DNA of 64,000 bases. Origin: an uncultured Caulobacter sp. (lineage in GTDB: Bacteria > Pseudomonadota > Alphaproteobacteria > Caulobacterales > Caulobacteraceae). Shown in pieces: positions 44,842-55,122 of this stretch. Under the pieces are notes generated by a model, which did no database searches, was not told where the DNA came from, and was given only the letters and a program-made list of their open reading frames with translations. Location of the stretch: assembly GCF_947036865.1 (NCBI RefSeq), contig NZ_CAMQSF010000010.1:1-64000 (forward strand), given 5' to 3'. Within the stretch, counting starts at the first letter, position 1. Each line of letters opens with the position of its first letter. Position numbers and translations under genes: made by a program.

Positions 44842-47800
44842 CTAAGCGGCCGACAGCTCGCGCAGAGCCGCATTGGCGATGGTCAGCTTGGCGAAGGTCC
44901 ATCCGCCGCCGGCCTGCTCGATCTCGTCGATCGTGCGCTTGACCGCCTGGGAGCGATCGCCGCGCAGGGCGGCCCAGGACGCGATCGCGGCCTTGGCCGA
45001 GCCCTCGTCCTCGCCGGCCTGGGCGTTGGCGGCGAACTTCAGCACCGCCTCGGTGATCGCGGTCTGCTCGGTCAGCATGTCCTCGATCAGGCGGCGCACC
45101 GCCAGGCGCTCGAAGGCGTCGCCGCCGACGAAGGAACCCGCCGCGCCGCGCAGCCGGTCGAAGCCGAAGGCCGCGCCGACCTGGTGGTAGAGACGGGCGA
45201 CCGTGTCGACGCTCCAGCTGGAGGCGCTGGCCAGGTCGACGAGGTCGGCGGCCGTGGTCAGCGGCTGCAAGGCGGCCACGGCGCGGGCCAGGGCCTCGGG
45301 CGCGCCGTCGGCGACATAGGCCTTCACCCGCTTGGCGACCGCCTTCTGCTCGAACGGCGACAGGATGGCCGGGGCCAGGCCCTTCAGCGTCTCGACCGAG
45401 GGGCCGTAGGCGTCGACCAGCTGCTGGACGGTGGCCTTGTCGCGCGCCGCGCGGCGGGCCAGCCAGAAGCTCAGGCTGCGCAGGGCGTAGGCCAGCGCCT
45501 TGTAGAGCGCGGTCTGCCCCTCGGCGGAGGCCTTGTTGTCGAGCGCGTTCACCTGGCCCCAGAGCGCGTCGATCCCGAGAATCCGCCGGGCGGCCGTGAA
45601 GCCCACCACCACGGCGCCGATGTCGGAGCCGGCGGCGGCCTTCAGGCGGCTGGCGAAGGTCGGGCCGCACATATTGACCATCTGGTTGCCGACCACCGTG
45701 GCGATGATCTCGCGCTTCAGGCGGTGCTTCTGCATGGCGTCGGCGTACCGGCCGAGCGCCTTGGGGAAGTAGCCTTCCAGCGTGGCCTCGAACCAGGGAT
45801 CGTCCGGCGCCTGGCTGGCGACGATCTCGTCGAACAGATCCAGCTTGCCATAGGCCAGCAGCACCGCCAGCTCCGGCCGCGTGAGGCCCTTGCCGCCGGC
45901 CTTGCGCTCCAGGAGGGCGGTGTTGGTCGGCAGGCCCTCGACCTTGCGGTCCAGCCGGCCGCGCGTCTCGAGATCGACCATGTAGCGGATCTGGGCGTCG
46001 ACCTCGCTGACCGCGTCGCTCTCCAGCAGGGTCAGGGCCAGGGTCTGGTCGTAATTGTGCTCCAGCACGTGGTGGCCGACATCGTCGGTCATCGAGGCCA
46101 GCAACGTGTTGCGGCTTTCGCGGGTCAGGTCGCCCGAGCGTTCCAGGATCCCGGTCAGGATCTTGATGTTGACCTCGTGGTCGGAGCTGTCGACGCCGGC
46201 CGAGTTGTCGATGGCGTCGGTGTTGATATGGCCGCCAGCCTGCGCGAACTCGATCCGGCCGGCCTGGGTCAGGCCCAGGTTCGCGCCTTCGCCGACGACT
46301 TTGACCCGCAGGTCGGAGCCGTTGATGCGGATGGCGTCATTGGCCTTGTCGCCGGCGTCGGCGTTGGTCTCGCCCCTGGCCTTCACATAGGTGCCGATGC
46401 CGCCGAGATAGAGCAGCTCGGCCCTGGACTTCAGGATCGCGGTCATCAGCTCGGCCGGCGACACGGCCTCGGCCTTGATCTCGAAGAGATCGCGAACCTC
46501 CTTGGACAGCGGGATGCTCTTGAGGCTGCGCGCGAAGACGCCGCCGCCCGGCGAGATCTTGGACTTGTCGTAGTCGTCCCACGACGAGCGCGGCAGCTTG
46601 AACATCCGGCTGCGCTCTTCCCACGAGACGGCGGGATCGGGGTTCGGGTCAAGGAAGATGTGCCGGTGGTCGAAGGCCGCCAGCAGCTTGGTCTGCTTGG
46701 ACAGCAGCATGCCGTTGCCGAACACGTCGCCCGACATGTCGCCGACCCCCACCACCGTGAACGGCTCGGTCTGGATGTCCTTGCCCAGTTCGCGGAAGTG
46801 GCGCTTGACCGCTTCCCAGGCGCCGCGCGCGGTGATGCCCATCACCTTGTGGTCGTAGCCCACCGAGCCGCCCGAGGCGAAGGCGTCGCCCAGCCAGAAG
46901 CCGTAGGCCTCGGCCACGCCGTTGGCGATGTCCGAGAAGGTCGCGGTGCCCTTGTCGGCGGCGACGACCAGATACGGATCGTGCCCGTCATGGACCACCA
47001 CCGACGGCGGCGCCACGACCTGGTTGTCGGCGTCGATATTGTCGGTCAGGTCCAGAAGCCCCGACAGGAAGGTCTTGTAGGCGCGGATCGCCTCGGCCTG
47101 GATCGCGTCGCGATCGCCGCCGCGCGGCAATTGCTTGGGATAGAAGCCGCCCTTCGATCCGACCGGCACGATCACCGCGTTCTTGACCTGCTGAGCCTTC
47201 ACCAGGCCCAGCACCTCGGTGCGGAAGTCGTCGCGGCGATCCGACCAGCGCAGCCCGCCGCGCGCGACGGGACCAAAGCGCAGGTGCACGCCCTCGACAT
47301 GCGGCGCCGAGACGTAGATCTCGCGGAACGGCTTGGGCGCGGGCAGGTCCTCGAGTTCCCGGGAGGCGATCTTGAAGCTGATATAGGGCTTGGGGCCGCC
47401 GTCGGCGGCGGGCTGGTAGAAGTTGGTGCGCTGGATGGCGCCGACCAGGGCCGCCAGGCGACGCAGGACACGGTCGGAGTCCAGGCTCTCGACGGCCTGG
47501 AGGGCCTCGCTGATCTTGCCCTGGACGGCCTTGGCCTGCTCCTGGCGGGTGGCCAGGTCGGCGCGGATGGCCGGGTCGAACTTGGTCTGGAAGAGATCCA
47601 GGATCAGGCGGGCGACGGCCGGGTGGTCGGACAGCGCCTGTTCCTGCACGCCTTGGCTGGGATCCAGGCCCGACTGCTGGCGATAGCGGGCCAGGGCGCG
47701 GATCAGCGCGGCCTCGCGCCAGCCGACGCCCAGCTCCAGCACCAGGCGGTTGAAGCCGTCGCTCTCGGCGCGCCCCGTCCAGATCGCCACGAAGGCGGCC

Positions 47801-49665
47801 TCGAAGGCCTCCTGGATGTCGGCGAACACCAGGTGCTCGCCGGCCTCGTCGCGCAGCACGAACTCGTGAACCCAGACCGGCTGGCCGTCGGGCGAGACCT
47901 TGAAGCCCTCCTCGATCAGGGCCTTCAGACCCATGTGCTCGAGGATCGGCAGGACGTCGGCCAGCGGCGCGGCGGCGCCGGGACGATAGAGCTTGAAGCG
48001 GAACGTCACCGCGTCGTCGTCCGGGCGCCGGAAGGCGCGCACGCGCACGGCCTCGTCGGCCTTCAGGTCGTCGATCACCGCGATGTCGGCCAGCGCCTCG
48101 GCGGCGTCGTACTGGTCCCGATAGCCCGGCGGGAAGGCGCCGGCGTAGCGCGCCAGCAGCTGGGCCACGCGCCCGGGCCGGCCCTCGCGGATCTCGGCCT
48201 CGAACCGGTCGTCCCAGGTGCGGGCCGTCTCGGCGATGGCGGCCTCGACCGCGGCCATGTCCGGTTCGGCGTGATCGCCCGGCGTGACGCCCAGGATGTA
48301 GTGCACGCGGGCCAGCGGCGCGTCGGAGAAGCTAGGATAATAGGCCGAGACGCGACCATTGAAGGCCTGGGACAGGATCTTGCCGGCGCGCTCGCGGACG
48401 CCCGAGTCGTAGCGGTCGCGCGGCACGAACATCAGCACCGAGATGAACCGGTCGAACGGGTCGCGGCGGGCGAACAGCTTGACGCGCGGGCGGTCATAGA
48501 GGTGCAGAACCCCCAGCGCCATGGCCAGCAGCTGATCCTCGTCGGTCTGGAACAGCTCGTCGCGCGGCCAGGTCTCGAGGATGTTGCGCAGGCGCTTGCC
48601 GTTGTGGCTGTCGGGGTCCTTGCCGGCCCGCGCCAGCACGTGGCCGACCTTGCGGCGGATCAGCGGCACCGCGTGGGCCGGGGTCTCGTAGGCCTCGGCG
48701 GTGAACAGGCCCACGAAGCGGACCTCCCCCGCCGGCTTGCCGTCGGCGCCGTAACGACGCACGCCGACATAATCCATGTAACCCCGGCGATGGACGCGCG
48801 AGCGCAGGTTCGACTTGGCCACCACGATCGGATCGCCGATGTCGATATGGGTGCGGATCTGGGCCGACAGGATGGCCGGCTCGCTGCCCCGGCGCAGGAC
48901 CGTGCGAGCCTGATCGCGCAGCACGCCAAGACTGCCTTCGGGCTGGTACAGCGGCTCCTCGGCGGCGTAGCCGCCATCGGGCGTGCGCGGATATTCGTAG
49001 ACGCGCGCGCCCAGGAACACGAAGTGGTCGCCCTCCAGCCAGTCGAGGAAGGCCAGATCCTCGGTCTGTTCGCCGGCCGAGACCGGCGTCCGCGCGTCCT
49101 TCAGCTCGTCGATCGTCCGGCGCATCAGCGCGCGCATGGCCTCGAAGTCCCGCACCGCCAGGCCGACGTCGGCCAGCGTCTCGCGGACGCTCTCGACGAG
49201 CGCCGCCTCGCGGTCCTCGCCCACGGGCGCGAGCCAGATCTGGATCATCGAGCGGCGCGTGCCGCCGCAGTCGGAGACGGGGTGGAACATGGCCCGCACC
49301 GAGAAGCCGGCCTCGGTGACCTCGCCCATGATGCTGTCGACCAGGAAGGGGCGATCGGGCTGGACGATCTCGAGCAGATCCGAAGGCGTCTCGCCGCCCT
49401 CGGCGCGACGGAGGCGGATGGCGGGCTCGGACAGATCCTCGGTCGCCTCGCCGAAGCGCCAGAAGTCGGCCAGGGCGCGCGCCACGTCGGCGACGTCGAG
49501 GCCGGGAAGCTCCTCCGAGGACCAGTCGTCCTGGGCCTGGGCGGCGAAGCCCCGCGCGGCGGGCGACAGGGCCTGGGCCGAGGTTCCGAGAGCCTGGGCG
49601 AAGGCCTCCACCAGGGGTCCGATCGGGGCGTCAGCGGACTTGAGGTCGTTTTTTTCGCCGATCAT
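44842..49665 (-). CDS. gdhZ: NAD-dependent glutamate dehydrogenase, large class (GdhZ)
   Basis: 1607 residues, the size of the large L-class NAD-GDH. N-terminal ACT-like regulatory regions (about 1-680) precede the catalytic dehydrogenase core (about 700-1250), with GGLRWSDRRDDFRTEVLG, VPVGSKGGFYPK, GVGDMSGDVFGNGML and ISPGGGVFARSLKSIPLS; a long C-terminal helical region follows. It oxidises glutamate to 2-oxoglutarate and ammonia with NAD+. In C. crescentus, GdhZ is known to control FtsZ behaviour with KidO, linking nitrogen status to division; the role here is by homology. ATG 49665 has GAGGAA about 7 bases before it. Confidence 0.95.
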   Translation of the reverse strand: MIGEKNDLKSADAPIGPLVEAFAQALGTSAQALSPAARGFAAQAQDDWSSEELPGLDVADVARALADFWRFGEATEDLSEPAIRLRRAEGGETPSDLLEIVQPDRPFLVDSIMGEVTEAGFSVRAMFHPVSDCGGTRRSMIQIWLAPVGEDREAALVESVRETLADVGLAVRDFEAMRALMRRTIDELKDARTPVSAGEQTEDLAFLDWLEGDHFVFLGARVYEYPRTPDGGYAAEEPLYQPEGSLGVLRDQARTVLRRGSEPAILSAQIRTHIDIGDPIVVAKSNLRSRVHRRGYMDYVGVRRYGADGKPAGEVRFVGLFTAEAYETPAHAVPLIRRKVGHVLARAGKDPDSHNGKRLRNILETWPRDELFQTDEDQLLAMALGVLHLYDRPRVKLFARRDPFDRFISVLMFVPRDRYDSGVRERAGKILSQAFNGRVSAYYPSFSDAPLARVHYILGVTPGDHAEPDMAAVEAAIAETARTWDDRFEAEIREGRPGRVAQLLARYAGAFPPGYRDQYDAAEALADIAVIDDLKADEAVRVRAFRRPDDDAVTFRFKLYRPGAAAPLADVLPILEHMGLKALIEEGFKVSPDGQPVWVHEFVLRDEAGEHLVFADIQEAFEAAFVAIWTGRAESDGFNRLVLELGVGWREAALIRALARYRQQSGLDPSQGVQEQALSDHPAVARLILDLFQTKFDPAIRADLATRQEQAKAVQGKISEALQAVESLDSDRVLRRLAALVGAIQRTNFYQPAADGGPKPYISFKIASRELEDLPAPKPFREIYVSAPHVEGVHLRFGPVARGGLRWSDRRDDFRTEVLGLVKAQQVKNAVIVPVGSKGGFYPKQLPRGGDRDAIQAEAIRAYKTFLSGLLDLTDNIDADNQVVAPPSVVVHDGHDPYLVVAADKGTATFSDIANGVAEAYGFWLGDAFASGGSVGYDHKVMGITARGAWEAVKRHFRELGKDIQTEPFTVVGVGDMSGDVFGNGMLLSKQTKLLAAFDHRHIFLDPNPDPAVSWEERSRMFKLPRSSWDDYDKSKISPGGGVFARSLKSIPLSKEVRDLFEIKAEAVSPAELMTAILKSRAELLYLGGIGTYVKARGETNADAGDKANDAIRINGSDLRVKVVGEGANLGLTQAGRIEFAQAGGHINTDAIDNSAGVDSSDHEVNIKILTGILERSGDLTRESRNTLLASMTDDVGHHVLEHNYDQTLALTLLESDAVSEVDAQIRYMVDLETRGRLDRKVEGLPTNTALLERKAGGKGLTRPELAVLLAYGKLDLFDEIVASQAPDDPWFEATLEGYFPKALGRYADAMQKHRLKREIIATVVGNQMVNMCGPTFASRLKAAAGSDIGAVVVGFTAARRILGIDALWGQVNALDNKASAEGQTALYKALAYALRSLSFWLARRAARDKATVQQLVDAYGPSVETLKGLAPAILSPFEQKAVAKRVKAYVADGAPEALARAVAALQPLTTAADLVDLASASSWSVDTVARLYHQVGAAFGFDRLRGAAGSFVGGDAFERLAVRRLIEDMLTEQTAITEAVLKFAANAQAGEDEGSAKAAIASWAALRGDRSQAVKRTIDEIEQAGGGWTFAKLTIANAALRELSAA

Positions 49666-49936
49666 CGGAGTTCCTCGCGAATTTTTGGCGGCAACCTAGC
49701 CCTTTTGGGCGTTCCTTCAACCGCTACGTGGAAAATCTGAAGAAATTCGTGCTGCGCCGAAATGCGGAAGCGCCGCCGGCTGGGGGAGGCCGGCGGCGCG
49801 GGCCCGCGCGGGGGGATGCGGGCGTCTTCCGCTTCGATGGCGGCGGTCTCGCCAGCCGCGATCGGCGGGGCGTCCGGGTGGGGGAAGCCGGACAAGGCAT
49901 AGATGGGATGCCGCCCCCGCTGTTGAAGGGCCGGCG
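49666..49936. other. 271-base region with a strong GC hairpin
   Basis: The gap lies between gdhZ (upstream start at 49665) and the 3' end of the AI-2E permease gene. A perfect 11-base stem is formed by GCGCCGCCGGC (49770-49780) and GCCGGCGGCGC (49789-49799) with an 8-base loop. A second GC-rich palindrome (GGGCCCGCGCGG) follows at about 49800. Minus-strand bases after the stem are TTCCGCATTT, so it may terminate the permease transcript. No gene is convincing here. Confidence 0.55.
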
Positions 49937-51082
49937 TCATTTCTTTCGCGCGGCCGCGCGCCTGCCCGCCGCCTTGGTCGTCCCCGTAGGCTCCGAGGCC
50001 AGGCGCTCGCCCTGAGGATCTCCGTCCTCGGACAGCAGGATGGCGATCCAGCGGGAGCCTTCGAACTGCGCCAGGATCACCATCGCGGCGACCGTTAGAG
50101 GCGTCGACAGGAACATGCCCGGCACGCCCCAAAGCGCGCCCCATACCGCCAGGGACAGCAGCACCACCGTCGGATCCATGTTCAGGCTGTCGCCCTGCAT
50201 GCGCGGATAGATCAGATTGCCGACCACGAAGAAGATCGCCTGCAGGGCCGCGAACAGGATGACCGCCGGCCAGATCGAGTCGGGAAATTGCACGAGCGCG
50301 AACAGGGGCGGCAGGAAGCCGCCGATCGCGCCGCCCAGGATCGGGATATAGGCCGCCAGGAAGATCAGGAACGCCCAGAAGAAGGCGTTGTCGAGCCGCA
50401 CCAGCATCATCACCACGAAGGCGGCGACGGCGATCATCAGCCCGGTGACCGTCTGGATCCACAGATACTGCTCCACGCCGTCGCGGATGCGCCCGAACAG
50501 CTTCATGTTCCGCTCGCGCTCGGCATGGTGCGGGAACAAGGCGACGATCTTGCGGGCGAAGCCCTTCCGCGAGGCGATGATGAAGCCGAGATAGATCAGC
50601 ACCAGCACCGCGCTGGTGCCGAAGTTCTTGAACGATTGCGCCACGTCGCCGATGTAACTCTGAAGATTCAGATGCTTGAAGATCTCCTGGACGGACGGCG
50701 CGATCTTCAGCCCCGGGAAGAACCGCGACACGGTCGGCGCGAACTTGGCCAGGATGGCGTTCAGGCTGGCCAGGTATTCCGACGAGCGGTCGACGAACAT
50801 CCGGCCGTTGTCGACCACGATCCAGATCGCGCCGCCGAACAGCACCAGCGACAGCACCATCGCCGTCGGTATGGCGAGCTTCGCGGGGAAGCCCTTGACG
50901 TTCGCGGTCAAGACCCGGGCGAAGCTGTCGATCATCACCGCCAGGAACACCGCCAGGGCCAGGGGCGTCAGGATGTCCTGCATCCACTTGAGCATCGCGC
51001 CGCCGGCGATCACCGCCAGGAACACCACCGCGTTTCGCGTCGTGACGGGCGGCGCCGCGCGGGGCGGAAGATCGGACGGCAT
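49937..51082 (-). CDS. AI-2E family transporter
   Basis: 381 residues with about seven membrane helices. Family blocks: LIYLGFIIASRKGF, WAFLIFLAAYIPILGGAIGGFLPP, and VGNLIYPRMQGDSLNMDPTVVLLSLAVWGALWGVPGMFLSTPLTV, the latter being the conserved region of the AI-2E/PerM/UPF0118 family. Members transport autoinducer-2 or act as cation/solute permeases; the substrate here is not known. ATG 51082 has GGAGAG upstream. The C-terminus is basic (GRRAAARKK). It is 271 bases ahead of gdhZ in the direction of transcription and separated by the GC hairpin. Confidence 0.88.
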   Translation of the reverse strand: MPSDLPPRAAPPVTTRNAVVFLAVIAGGAMLKWMQDILTPLALAVFLAVMIDSFARVLTANVKGFPAKLAIPTAMVLSLVLFGGAIWIVVDNGRMFVDRSSEYLASLNAILAKFAPTVSRFFPGLKIAPSVQEIFKHLNLQSYIGDVAQSFKNFGTSAVLVLIYLGFIIASRKGFARKIVALFPHHAERERNMKLFGRIRDGVEQYLWIQTVTGLMIAVAAFVVMMLVRLDNAFFWAFLIFLAAYIPILGGAIGGFLPPLFALVQFPDSIWPAVILFAALQAIFFVVGNLIYPRMQGDSLNMDPTVVLLSLAVWGALWGVPGMFLSTPLTVAAMVILAQFEGSRWIAILLSEDGDPQGERLASEPTGTTKAAGRRAAARKK

Positions 51083-51184
51083 GGGTAAAATCTCTCCGGA
51101 GGCGACCGGGACATTGCCCGCCCCGATTGGCGACGCGCAAGGCCCCGGTTAGGGTCGCCCGATTTTCTCACGGAGTAGAGCCGC

Positions 51185-52675
51185 ATGTCGCTGTCGATTG
51201 GCGAAGACGAAATCCTGGTCGGCCTGGGCGAGGGGCCCGTGACGCAAAGGCTCGATCGCTCCAATCGCCACGGCGTGGTCGCGGGCGCGACCGGCACCGG
51301 CAAGACGGTCACCCTGCAGGTCCTGGCCCAGGCCTTCTCCGACGCCGGCGTGCCGGTCTTCGCCGCCGACGTGAAGGGCGACCTGTCGGGCGTGGCCATG
51401 CCCGGCGCGCCGAACGACAAGATGCGTGCTCGCGCCGACCAGATGGGCCTCGTTCTGACGCCGAGCGCCCCGCCGGTGATCTTCTGGGACCTGTTCGGTC
51501 AGAAGGGTCATCCGATCCGCACGACCATTTCGGAAATGGGACCCTTGCTGCTGTCGCGGCTGCTGGAGCTGAACGACGTGCAGGAAGGGGTGCTGACCAT
51601 CGTCTTCCACGTCGCCGACCAGGAGGGCCTGCTGCTGCTGGACCTGAAGGACCTGCAGGCGGCGCTGAAATATGTCGCCGATCACGCCGACGAGATCGGA
51701 ACCCAGTACGGCAACGTCTCGGCCGCGACCGTCGGCGCGATCCAGCGCAAGCTGCTGACGCTCCAGACCCAGGGCGCCGAGCATTTCTTCGGCGAGCCGG
51801 CGCTGGACCTCTCCGACCTGATGCGGACCGACGCGGCCGGGCGCGGCTATGTCAACCTGCTGGCCGCCGACCAGCTGATCCAATCGCCCAAGCTCTATTC
51901 GACCTTCCTGCTGTGGCTGATGTCGGAGCTGTTCGAGGCGCTGCCCGAGGTCGGCGATCCGGAAAAGCCCAAGCTCGTCTTCTTCTTCGACGAGGCCCAC
52001 CTGCTGTTCAACGACGCGCCCAAGCCCTTGCTGGAGAAGATCGAGCAGGTCGTGCGCCTGATCCGCTCCAAGGGCGCCGGCGTCTATTTCGTCACCCAGA
52101 ACCCGGCCGACATTCCGGACGCCGTGCTCGGCCAGCTGGGCGCGCGGGTGCAGCACGCGCTGCGCGCCTACACCCCCGCCGATCAGAAGGGCCTGAAGGC
52201 GGCCGCCCAATCCTTCCGGATCAATCCGAACTTCGACACCGCCGAGACGATCCAGGCCCTGGGCGTGGGCGAGGCGCTGGTCTCGACGCTGGACGAGAAG
52301 GGCGCGCCGCGCGTGGTGCAGAAGACCCTGATCCGGCCGCCGGCGTCGCGGCTGGGACCGGTCACGCCGCAGGAGCGCGCGGCGCTCCAGGCCCAGAGCC
52401 CGGTCGCGGGGGTCTACGACACGGCCCGGGACCGCGACTCCGCCTACGAGGTCCTGCAGGCGCGCGCCCGTCAGGCCCAGGCGGACGCCGCCGACGCGCG
52501 GGCCGAGGCCGACAGGCGCGAGCCGCGCCCTCGGGCGTCGGGCCGCCAAACCATGGTCGAGGCCTTCGCCGTCACCCTGGTGCGCACGGTGGCGTCTCAG
52601 GCGGGGCGCGAGCTGATGCGCGGGCTGCTGGGCGGCCTGGCCGGCGGGTCGACTAGTCGCCGACGTCGCTACTGA
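51185..52675 (+). CDS. HerA-like ATPase of the DUF853/YjgR family
   Basis: 496 residues. P-loop ATPase: Walker A GATGTGKT (34-41) and Walker [12 protein letters not shown] (about 260), with a later conserved TQNPADIP and an Arg-rich C-terminal tail. This is the YjgR/DUF853 branch related to HerA helicase and FtsK-like translocases; its function is unknown. The C-terminal region (about 440-480) is Ala/Asp/Arg-rich, with a likely coiled coil before the final Gly-rich segment. ATG is at 51185. The 3' end overlaps the convergent histidine kinase gene by 23 bases. Confidence 0.9.
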   Translation: MSLSIGEDEILVGLGEGPVTQRLDRSNRHGVVAGATGTGKTVTLQVLAQAFSDAGVPVFAADVKGDLSGVAMPGAPNDKMRARADQMGLVLTPSAPPVIFWDLFGQKGHPIRTTISEMGPLLLSRLLELNDVQEGVLTIVFHVADQEGLLLLDLKDLQAALKYVADHADEIGTQYGNVSAATVGAIQRKLLTLQTQGAEHFFGEPALDLSDLMRTDAAGRGYVNLLAADQLIQSPKLYSTFLLWLMSELFEALPEVGDPEKPKLVFFFDEAHLLFNDAPKPLLEKIEQVVRLIRSKGAGVYFVTQNPADIPDAVLGQLGARVQHALRAYTPADQKGLKAAAQSFRINPNFDTAETIQALGVGEALVSTLDEKGAPRVVQKTLIRPPASRLGPVTPQERAALQAQSPVAGVYDTARDRDSAYEVLQARARQAQADAADARAEADRREPRPRASGRQTMVEAFAVTLVRTVASQAGRELMRGLLGGLAGGSTSRRRRY

Positions 52676-55016
52676 CATCCCGCTCGGGGGCCACGCGACC
52701 GTGCAGCAGGGTCGCGGCGATGTCGGCCAGCTGATCGATCTGGAACGGCTTGCGCAGCACCGGCCACGGCAGATCCGCCGGCGCGGCGTCCAGGCGATCG
52801 CCGGCGTAGCCGGTGGTCAGGAGCACCGCCATGTCGGGCCGCTCCGCCGAGACCACGCGCGCCAAGTCCACGCCGCTGACGCCGCCCGGCATGACGACGT
52901 CAGACATCAGGAGGTCGAACGCGACGCCCTCGCGGAGCGCCTCCAGGGCCGAGGGGCCGTTCTCGGCGGTGGTCACCTGGCAGCCCAGGTCGCGTAGCAG
53001 GCCCCCGGCGATCTCGCGGACGGCGGCGTCATCCTCGACCAGCAGCACGCGCACGCCCTTCAGCCGATCGCGCGAGGCGACCGTCCGCGCGGCCGCGGGC
53101 GTCGGCGCCTCGTCCGTGGCCGGCAGATAGAGGGCGACCGTCGTCCCGCGGCCCTCGACGCTGTCGATAACCACGCCGCCGCCGCACTGGCGCAGGAAGC
53201 CGTAGACCTGGGCCAAGCCCAGGCCGGTGCCCTTGCCGACCTCCTTGGTGGTGAAGAACGGCTCGAAGACGCGCGCCAGGACCTCGGGCGACATGCCCGC
53301 GCCCGTATCCGAGACCGAGACCCGGACATAGTCGCCCGGCGCGGTGTCCGGGACCTCGCCGGCGCGCAGGGCGACGGGCGCGACGGCGATGCGGATCTCG
53401 CCCCCGACCGGGGTGGCGTCGGCGGCGTTGACGACCAGGTTGAGCAAGGCCGCCTCGAACTGGGCGGCGTCGACGCGAGAGCCCCGGGCGGCCGGGTCGT
53501 GATGAAGCGTCAGGGTGACGGCTTCGCCCACCGCCCGCCGCAGCAGCGGTTCGGCCTGCTCAAGCAAGGCGCCGATATCGACCACTTCCAGCCTCAGCTC
53601 CTGGCTGCGCGAGAAGGCCAGGAGCTGGCGGGTCAAGCGCTCGCCGCGCCGGCCGGCCGCCAGCGCCGCCTCGGCCAGGCGCGTGATCCTCGGCGTGTCG
53701 CTGGGCCGGCGCAGGATCATGTCGAGGCCGCCCACGATGACCGTCAGCAGATTGTTGAAGTCGTGCGCCACGCCGCCGGTGAGCCGTCCCACGGTCTCCA
53801 GGCGCTGCGCCTGGGCCAGGGCCGCCTGAGCGCGCGCGGTTTCGGCCATGCTGGCCTGCAGAGCGGCGGTGCGCTCGGCGACGCGGTCCTCCAGGTCCTT
53901 GCGCGCCTCGATCGTCTCGGTGAAGTCGAAGCTGCTGCCGATATAGCCGCGATATGCGCCGGCCTCGTCGAAGCGGGGCGCGCCGACGCTGCTGATCCAG
54001 CGCCAGGCGCCGTCGGCGCGGCGCAGACGGAAGGCGACGTTGAACGGCGCGCGGTCCCGCGCGGCGCCGTTGGCCAGATCGAGACCCGCGCGACGGTCGT
54101 CGGGATGCACGCCGTCGAGCCAGCCGCCGTTCCGCTCCTGCTCCAGGGTTCGACCGCGAAAGTCGAGCCAGGCCTGGTTGAACCAGTCGACATCGCCGCT
54201 CGGCGAACTCGCCCAGATCATCACGGGGGCGGAGTTGGCCACGCCCCGGAACAGCTCCTCGCTGCTTCGCAGGGCGGCGGCGGCGCGACGCTCCTGGGTC
54301 ACGTCGCGGAACGTGACGGCCAGATCATCGTCAAGCCGCACCCCGCTGGACCGGATCCAGCGTTCCTCGCCGTCGATCACCCGGCGCACGTCGATGTCGT
54401 CGGGACCGCCGGTTTCCAGAAGCTGGCGCAGTCGCTCCACCATGTCGCGGCCGGTTTCGTCCTGGAACACCTCGAGCACCCGTCGCCCCAGCAAGGTCGA
54501 GACCCCCGCCGGCCGCATGCTCTCGGCCATCGGATTGGCGTAGGTCCAGCGCAGGTCGACCACCCGGCCATGCTCCCGGACCGGCTCCAGGATGACGAAG
54601 GCGTCGAGCGACACTTCCTGCGCCGACCGAAAGCGCGCCTCGGCCGCCAGACCCGACCGCACCGCCAGGCGGAGCGCCTCGACCAGAACCACGATCAGCC
54701 CGCCGCACAGCAAGAACATGGCCAGCTGGCCCGCCTCCTGAGGCGCCAGGTCCCAGGATCCCGCGGGCGGCAGCCAGAACCGCCAAGCGGTCAGGGCGCA
54801 GATGACCAGCGCCACGAGACCGGCGCCGAGACCGCCGACCATGGCCGCGACCATCACGGCGACGAAGAAGGTGGGGAAGTAGACGGGAATGCCGAAAACC
54901 ATCACGGCCGCGAACCGGGCGGCGACCGCGACGGCGACGGCCAGCAGGGCCAGGCCATAGCGCAGTTCCCGCCGGTCGGCCGCCGTCACGAACCTGATCG
55001 CCGTCCGTCTGAGCAC
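52653..55016 (-). CDS. hybrid sensor histidine kinase with DUF4118-like membrane domain
   Basis: 787 residues. N-terminal membrane domain (about 15-120, DUF4118-like), two PAS domains (about 130-250 and 260-380; the second ends in [13 protein letters not shown]), HisKA with His418 ([11 protein letters not shown]), a HATPase domain ([27 protein letters not shown]) and a C-terminal receiver with Asp in [11 protein letters not shown]. Such HDFNN kinases autophosphorylate and pass the phosphate to the receiver; the output partner is unknown. GTG 55016 is supported by GGGAGG 5 bases before it. It is co-oriented with, and 106 bases after, the GGDEF-EAL gene. Confidence 0.9.
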   Translation of the reverse strand: MLRRTAIRFVTAADRRELRYGLALLAVAVAVAARFAAVMVFGIPVYFPTFFVAVMVAAMVGGLGAGLVALVICALTAWRFWLPPAGSWDLAPQEAGQLAMFLLCGGLIVVLVEALRLAVRSGLAAEARFRSAQEVSLDAFVILEPVREHGRVVDLRWTYANPMAESMRPAGVSTLLGRRVLEVFQDETGRDMVERLRQLLETGGPDDIDVRRVIDGEERWIRSSGVRLDDDLAVTFRDVTQERRAAAALRSSEELFRGVANSAPVMIWASSPSGDVDWFNQAWLDFRGRTLEQERNGGWLDGVHPDDRRAGLDLANGAARDRAPFNVAFRLRRADGAWRWISSVGAPRFDEAGAYRGYIGSSFDFTETIEARKDLEDRVAERTAALQASMAETARAQAALAQAQRLETVGRLTGGVAHDFNNLLTVIVGGLDMILRRPSDTPRITRLAEAALAAGRRGERLTRQLLAFSRSQELRLEVVDIGALLEQAEPLLRRAVGEAVTLTLHHDPAARGSRVDAAQFEAALLNLVVNAADATPVGGEIRIAVAPVALRAGEVPDTAPGDYVRVSVSDTGAGMSPEVLARVFEPFFTTKEVGKGTGLGLAQVYGFLRQCGGGVVIDSVEGRGTTVALYLPATDEAPTPAAARTVASRDRLKGVRVLLVEDDAAVREIAGGLLRDLGCQVTTAENGPSALEALREGVAFDLLMSDVVMPGGVSGVDLARVVSAERPDMAVLLTTGYAGDRLDAAPADLPWPVLRKPFQIDQLADIAATLLHGRVAPERDVSSDVGD

Positions 55017-55122
55017 GCGCGCGCCTCCCGCATGGACGAGGCGGCGCCGGAGCGCCGCTCGGACTCACGCCTTGAGAGTCATGGATACCCCGTTCGGCTC
55101 CGCGCGCAATCGCCGGAGTTGA

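Noticed and set aside
44239..49740. Plus-strand open frame of about 1830 codons opposite gdhZ
   Set aside because: Antisense artefact of GC-rich third positions; gdhZ on the minus strand matches a known family throughout.
49728..50015. Plus-strand open frame near the GC hairpin
   Set aside because: It contains the hairpin and the antisense of the permease end, is Gly/Arg-rich and has no ribosome binding site.
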